From Thuidium tamariscinum (Eukaryota; Streptophyta; Bryopsida; Hypnales; Thuidiaceae), in the NCBI GenBank assembly GCA_947034885.2, contig OX344752.2:15872001-15936000 (forward strand): DNA of 64,000 bases, given 5' to 3'. Within the stretch, counting starts at the first letter, position 1, and each line of letters opens with the position of its first letter. The translations under genes and the position numbers were made by a program. The notes under the pieces are model-generated. The model saw only the letters and a program-made list of their open reading frames with translations, made no database searches and was not told the origin of the DNA. Shown piece by piece: positions 59,814 through 64,000 of the stretch.

Positions 59814-61490
59814 TCGATTCGATGTTCGCCGTCTACACTAACCGAGGGACAAAGTGCGATTCCTGGAAAATATTGTGAAGAGAAGACGCACACGCTGCCT
59901 CTCCTGCCATCTCCTTCATTGGGACGAATGCACTTGGGATGACAAACACACCAAAAACGCGCGGCACAACCAGTAACAGTTCTAATAGCGATCCGAACAT
60001 CAGTACCCAGGCTTAACAACTTTCCCCAGACGGAGACTTTGCTGAGGACAAGGCGTCGGGAAGCTTGTGTCCTGCAATGCTGAGCATGGATGGCATTTGG
60101 CATTACCTCCTGCACAATTACGGACAACGAGTGAGCCATTATAGAAAGACACGACAATGGAGTCAATTCGTCGGAGTTTATCAGCAACCCCTCGCCTCTG
60201 TTTGCACAGTAACATTCAAAGTATCAAATGGGTCAAGGACCGTGCCCTGGCACCACGCGATCTGGTCTTCCAGTCGAACGCTACCGACAAAAGCACAGAA
60301 ATCATGGTCCCGAAGCGGGGTTCCTGACCATGGACCATGCACAAATGGAAAAAATGGTCGACTATCTGGAGGAGATATCGAGACTGCTGATAAATCTAAC
60401 TGGTGCATGCATACGATTTTGGATTCAAGAAGGTTTCGATGTAGAGCCACAATTTTAAGTATTGCCAAACACTACTACAAACACCTCTATTGCAAAAGCG
60501 GCTGTAATCGTGGGAGACGCTTTTACCAATTCCACAAACGTTTGTTTGGGATACTGTATTCTTCCGGCCCACGAGTGTTATTTTGCACGAAACCCAAGGG
60601 AAGCTCGACATTCGGAGTTCCGTGACTGAAGTGCACGTCAAATCGGTTCGAAATTCCAGCGCAGGTCTTGACTACTCGCGTAACTTACTGAAATACCGTC
60701 CAAATCGGAGAACGCTCACGGAAGCACCGACACTCGGCCGCTGCCATGGCGAGAACTCGAACTCCTGGCACTGAAATTGGGCCCGCTTGTCATCCTGAAC
60801 ATTCAGCGCGTGAACTGAATTCAAGTGTAAGCAATGCACGATGCTAGATCACCTAAATTACTGAAATCCGCGGACACCCGGAGGACCAAACATACGAAAG
60901 CAACAGAGGAAACGACGAAACCTTACGTACGTACGCGCCGTTCTGCCCTGGATAGCAAGCCGTCAAACACAAACCAAACCCTCCTTCATCGGTGAACAAT
61001 GAAATTATGCGGAAGGCTGAGCTGTTTTTTCATTTAGTTCATAAAGGGGGTTTCAGTAATTATGAAACGAAACCCCCATGGCCAATTTGCGAGCGCTAGC
61101 TCTTACCGACAAACGCATTCGCGAACACCGACCGGAATGGATAACGTAGAGCCCTTGCTGTTGAGAATCACACATACATCAAGAGCAAGTAAGAAATTTG
61201 TGTAGTGTGTGCAATCAGATCGAACCTGCAGCTGGGGAGACCGTAATTGCGACGAAACAATATTATTTGGACTCCCACTGCGCGTTTCTGGGTTCCATTC
61301 GAGTCCCAATCACCCGACGGACAGAAGAGGGAGCTATCAGGACTGAGTTGTTGCCCGTAACTGACGAGAGCACAACCTGAACTTACTGCAACTTAGGTAC
61401 AATCAACTTCCCCAAGCGCAAGATCGACAGCTCCGAGGCTGACCCAATAGCTTGCGAAACGTGTTGCGAGGAAGGTCCTCGCCCACCACT
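59814..61490. other. Conserved upstream block of kinase copy C
   Basis: Counterpart of 20544-22150 and 38121-39720. Shared landmarks are the leader GGCGGAGGCGGCATCGCCAT, GGACTTTGCTGAG, CCACAAACGT.TG.TTGGGATA and GCGAAACGTGTTGCGAGGAA at the end. Frames are again not consistently open, so regulatory or decayed sequence is more likely than a gene. Confidence 0.45.
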
Positions 61491-62031
61491 TAAGGGCCAG
61501 CTTCCATGTGAGCCGGGCCGGTAGAAGTTTCCCGGAAGAGCTACAGTGACAATTGAGTGATGACACTTCTATGTGAACCCGGTGGGTGGGGAGATGTCGA
61601 GTAAGAAGAGCACACGTAACGATTCCTGAAGTTCGATCGCTCTCCACTAATCCTGTCTTCTACCGATATCGGTGAAGCTGCTGCTCTTGCTTCTCCTCTC
61701 ACCGGCAGGATGTTAAATAGAACCATCGAAAGTGGGCCCCACAGTCTAAATCTCATTTTACTAGGGGTTGACAAGGGGTTTGGGGTTTATATTTGTGTTG
61801 GGTTTTTTGGAATATTCAGGGTCCCCCTAGCTAATTTGGGGTCTCTAATTCTGAATCTGAATTCTGAATTTGAAAAAAATAAAAAATGCGAAAAATAGAA
61901 AATTTCAGCGGGGCTTCGATGGTTCTATTTAATGCGCTCCCTCTCACCGAGGCCGGCAAGAGAATCGGCAGCTCTTGCTTGTCGTCTTGCTGCTTTCTTA
62001 CCGGCCCGGCTCGCATGGAAGGTGGCCCTTA
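61491..62031. mobile_element. TA-flanked inverted-repeat element (about 0.54 kb) with a nested insertion
   Basis: The ends AGGGCCAGCTTCCATG and, inverted, AGGGCCACCTTCCATG continue GAGCCGGGCCGGTA, about 33 bp, and are flanked by TA on both sides. The empty site is visible in copy A (CCAC..GTCTGCA near 22190-22207). A TA duplication suits Tc1/mariner-type MITEs, although the GGGCC start is also seen in Harbinger MITEs. The interior is occupied by a second inverted-repeat element. Confidence 0.78.
61713..61932. mobile_element. Nested TTAA-flanked inverted-repeat element (about 0.21 kb)
   Basis: TTAAATAGAACCATCGAA at the left and TTCGATGGTTCTATTTAA at the right. TTAA on both sides suggests a TTAA-targeting (piggyBac-like) transposase, though the repeat does not start CCC. 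Direct copies of CCTCTCACCG lie just outside both ends. Confidence 0.65.
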
Positions 62032-62138
62032 GTCTGCAAACATCGAAGAAGACGGGTCTCTTCGACCCAAAACAGGTGTCTGAGCCGTCAACGCTGCCTT
62101 TTCCATCCCGGAGGAAAACTCGGAAACTTGTAAGTTAG
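62032..62138 (+). other. Exon-like end of the copy C upstream block
   Basis: The frame ends SRRKTRKL then GTAAGTTAG, the same exon-end/donor arrangement as in copy A (22303). A frame after the donor (62145-62387, 80 residues) is not conserved in copy B and is probably spurious. Confidence 0.35.
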
Positions 62139-62830
62139 TTTGTCATGGATCATGAAAGGTTTGAACCTTGGAATTCGTATTTGGAAAAATTGGATTCCCA
62201 AGTACCGACAGTGAAGAACAAAATTGAGTACATAGTGGGTTTCAAGCTTTTTCATTCGGACTGTCACTCCGTAAGTATCATTGGGCAGAGTCCTAAAGGA
62301 GATATACAAAATTTGTTATATGCCACTCATCCCACATTTTCATGGAAGTTTGAAGAGAAAATTAGTTGTGATATGAAAAAATATTAGTTTCGAAGGATAG
62401 CTTCATCTAAACTCAGTTTTGTAGTTTATACATCATAATTTGGAATTATTTTGTATTTTGTCAAGTTTTTTTTAGAACTTCTAGAAAATACTTTTTGTGC
62501 CTTGCATGTTGATAAACATCATTTCAAATTGATATTGAAGCTACTAGTTTGATTTCTTTGGATTGGTTGCATCAATTATGCGAGTCCTAAGCTCTAGTCC
62601 TTGCACACAAAATTTGAACCCAAAAACGCATCCAACATCTTATCTTTTCATGCAAAGACTAGAAAGGTTGAAGAAGCTATATTTCATAACACAATTTTGT
62701 TATGTCTTGAACCCCTTGTTCATTTAGAACTTAGGAAAGCATCCAAATTTCAAAAAAATGCCTCAAGGTTGTTTTATAAAAGTACACTTTAAAACAAGAA
62801 TGACTTTACCTCCTAAAGGTCCTTGCATGC
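62139..62830. other. AT-rich spacer, no gene
   Basis: No supported feature beyond short frames. Confidence 0.4.
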
Positions 62831-63150
62831 TATAATGGGGAATTTCGTTAAAATGGCGGTATTCCACATGCCATTTTCACACCTTAACATCTAGGACAGG
62901 TATACATTGCTAATATCTAGGACACTTTTAGATTTCTGAAATCTATGACAAGCATAGATATTAGACCAAACAATCTAAAAAATCTAGGATTGGTATAGAT
63001 TTCAGAAATCTAGGAGAGTTGTAGATTTCCAAAATCTAATACAAGTGTAGATCCTAGGATAGAAAAAACGGTTCAGACCGCGCAGTCTAAACTGCTCAAA
63101 AGTGCCAATTTAACGAAATGGCGCCATTTTAACGAAATTTCCCATTATAA
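62831..63150. mobile_element. MITE-like inverted-repeat element (about 0.32 kb)
   Basis: The ends read TATAATGGG.AATTTCG then TTAAAATGGCG, about 28 bp, with one mismatch. The interior holds four or five copies of AGATTT(C/T).GAAATCTAGGA-type words, themselves partly palindromic. No ORF. The family is uncertain; TATAAT at both edges may include the target duplication. Confidence 0.75.
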
Positions 63151-63620
63151 CAAATTACTTCTTGGTCCAGTTTGATCATTTATAGCTTTCAAAATTTTCA
63201 TGTATTGAATCTTATTTTATGAAAAGAAAATAAGCTTGACAAACTTAGTTTCAATACCATTTTAAGTTTTCCAAAAATGTAAGATTCAATTAATGATTGC
63301 AATTGCAAGCCCCTTATTTTTGAATCTATATCACACAAAATCTTATTTTTCATTTACATTTTTTTTCAAAATATTGTCAACCTACATGTATTAAAAAAAT
63401 ATCAAATTACTTGAATGCATATTATAATTGATGAAATCATCTTTACATGGTACAATTCAAAAACTACAAAACCTTGTTAAGAGTTGTGGAAAGGTCAAAT
63501 ACTCAAATTTAGTCAAAATAATATTAAATGATTTGACTTAAAGGTTGTTGCGAAAGGATTAGTCAATGTAAAAAAAATGTTTGAGGAAGCGGAGATACTA
63601 TTTGTATCATTTCTCAAAAG
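63151..63620. other. AT-rich spacer, no gene
   Basis: Nothing recognised. Confidence 0.4.
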
Positions 63621-63643
63621 CAGGATTGTCATAACGGACGAGT

Positions 63644-64000
63644 CAGGGTCACCGGACGTCCCGGACGGACGGGCGAGGCGGACCGGACGGACGAACGTGT
63701 CCGGACGGACCGGACGGCGCCATTTTTCAAAGTAGTGGGATTTTTTGGGGTTGACACGTCAGCTTCAAAAACGAGATTCAGGGCACGGACGTCTCCGTCA
63801 GGGCGCAAACTTCACCGTAACAGTGTCAAGGCGTGGACGCGTATAGGAAGGGCGTGGACTTCAACGTCAACTTCAGGGCGAGGACGTGAGACAGGGCGGG
63901 GACGTGAAAAATGACAGGGCGCAGACGTCAACTTCTTTCTGCTTTTGCAATTGGAGTTTTGAGAATTTGGAGGCATGCAATATACCATTGGAAAGGTATT
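63644..64000 (+). mobile_element. Left part of a GGAC-rich element running off the window
   Basis: CAGGGTCACCGGACGTCC is followed by arrays of CGGACGGAC, very like the terminal repeat of the hAT element at 7983 (CAGGGTTGA...GACGTCC...GGACGGACG). The next 250 bp repeat words such as CAGGGCG.GGACGTC. The other end is outside the window; an alternative start is CAGGATTGTC at 63621. Confidence 0.5.

Overview
The window looks like nuclear DNA of a land plant. The evidence is spliceable GT-AG genes, TTTAGGG-like motifs, plant-type CACTA/hAT/L1 elements and plant tyrosine-kinase-like (TKL) kinases with an MCAfunc/ARPK-like N-terminal region. The AT-rich, transposon-dense intergenic DNA and this kinase type suggest a bryophyte or another seed-free plant, but the sequence alone does not fix the species. 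There are no bacterial features, no CRISPR array, and no tRNA or rRNA gene that I can recognise.

Layout. (1) 1-11.9 kb is a nest of transposons. A decayed EnSpm/CACTA TNP2-type transposase on the minus strand (6713 down to 21) is split by a 3.5 kb solo-LTR-like insertion (2696-6229, target duplication CCATG). A head-to-head plus-strand gene (7296-11912: zinc ribbon first, basic/acidic tail last) is split by a 3.3 kb hAT-type element with about 300 bp inverted repeats and an 8 bp target duplication (7983-11301). (2) 14.6-17.1 kb holds a broken ribosomal protein S26 gene and a perfect miniature CACTA element (15558-15764). (3) 17.4-62.1 kb carries three tandem, same-orientation copies (A, B, C; minus strand) of one gene. 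Each has a short Pro/Ser-rich first exon, a very large exon with an alpha-helical N-terminal domain plus a TKL kinase domain, and a short basic C-terminal exon. Copy A (17856-20543) looks intact through exon 3. Copy B (35655-38120) has gained its stop codon from a 298 bp MITE inserted at the end of the kinase exon. Copy C (57071-59813) carries two frameshifts. A block of 1.7-2.3 kb upstream of each copy is also conserved.

(4) The duplicated array is littered with later insertions: an L1-type LINE of 10.3 kb with an 18 bp target duplication (39846-50135), foldback/MITE-like elements at 25.7, 29.7, 31.3, 33.7, 35.4, 61.5 and 62.8 kb, and the start of another GGAC-rich element at the right edge. 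The AT-rich spacers of copies B and C are recognisably related (for example around 31.1 kb and 54.2 kb), so the duplicated unit is much larger than the gene.

The only genes here that look like host genes are the kinase copies; everything else is mobile or fossil. The kinase domain keeps the catalytic Lys, HRD-Lys-Asn and DFG, so copies A and B should be active kinases. The N-terminal helical region resembles plant MCAfunc/DUF1221 (possibly MLKL-like) domains, which makes this a candidate rapidly evolving signalling family. That functional reading is inference.
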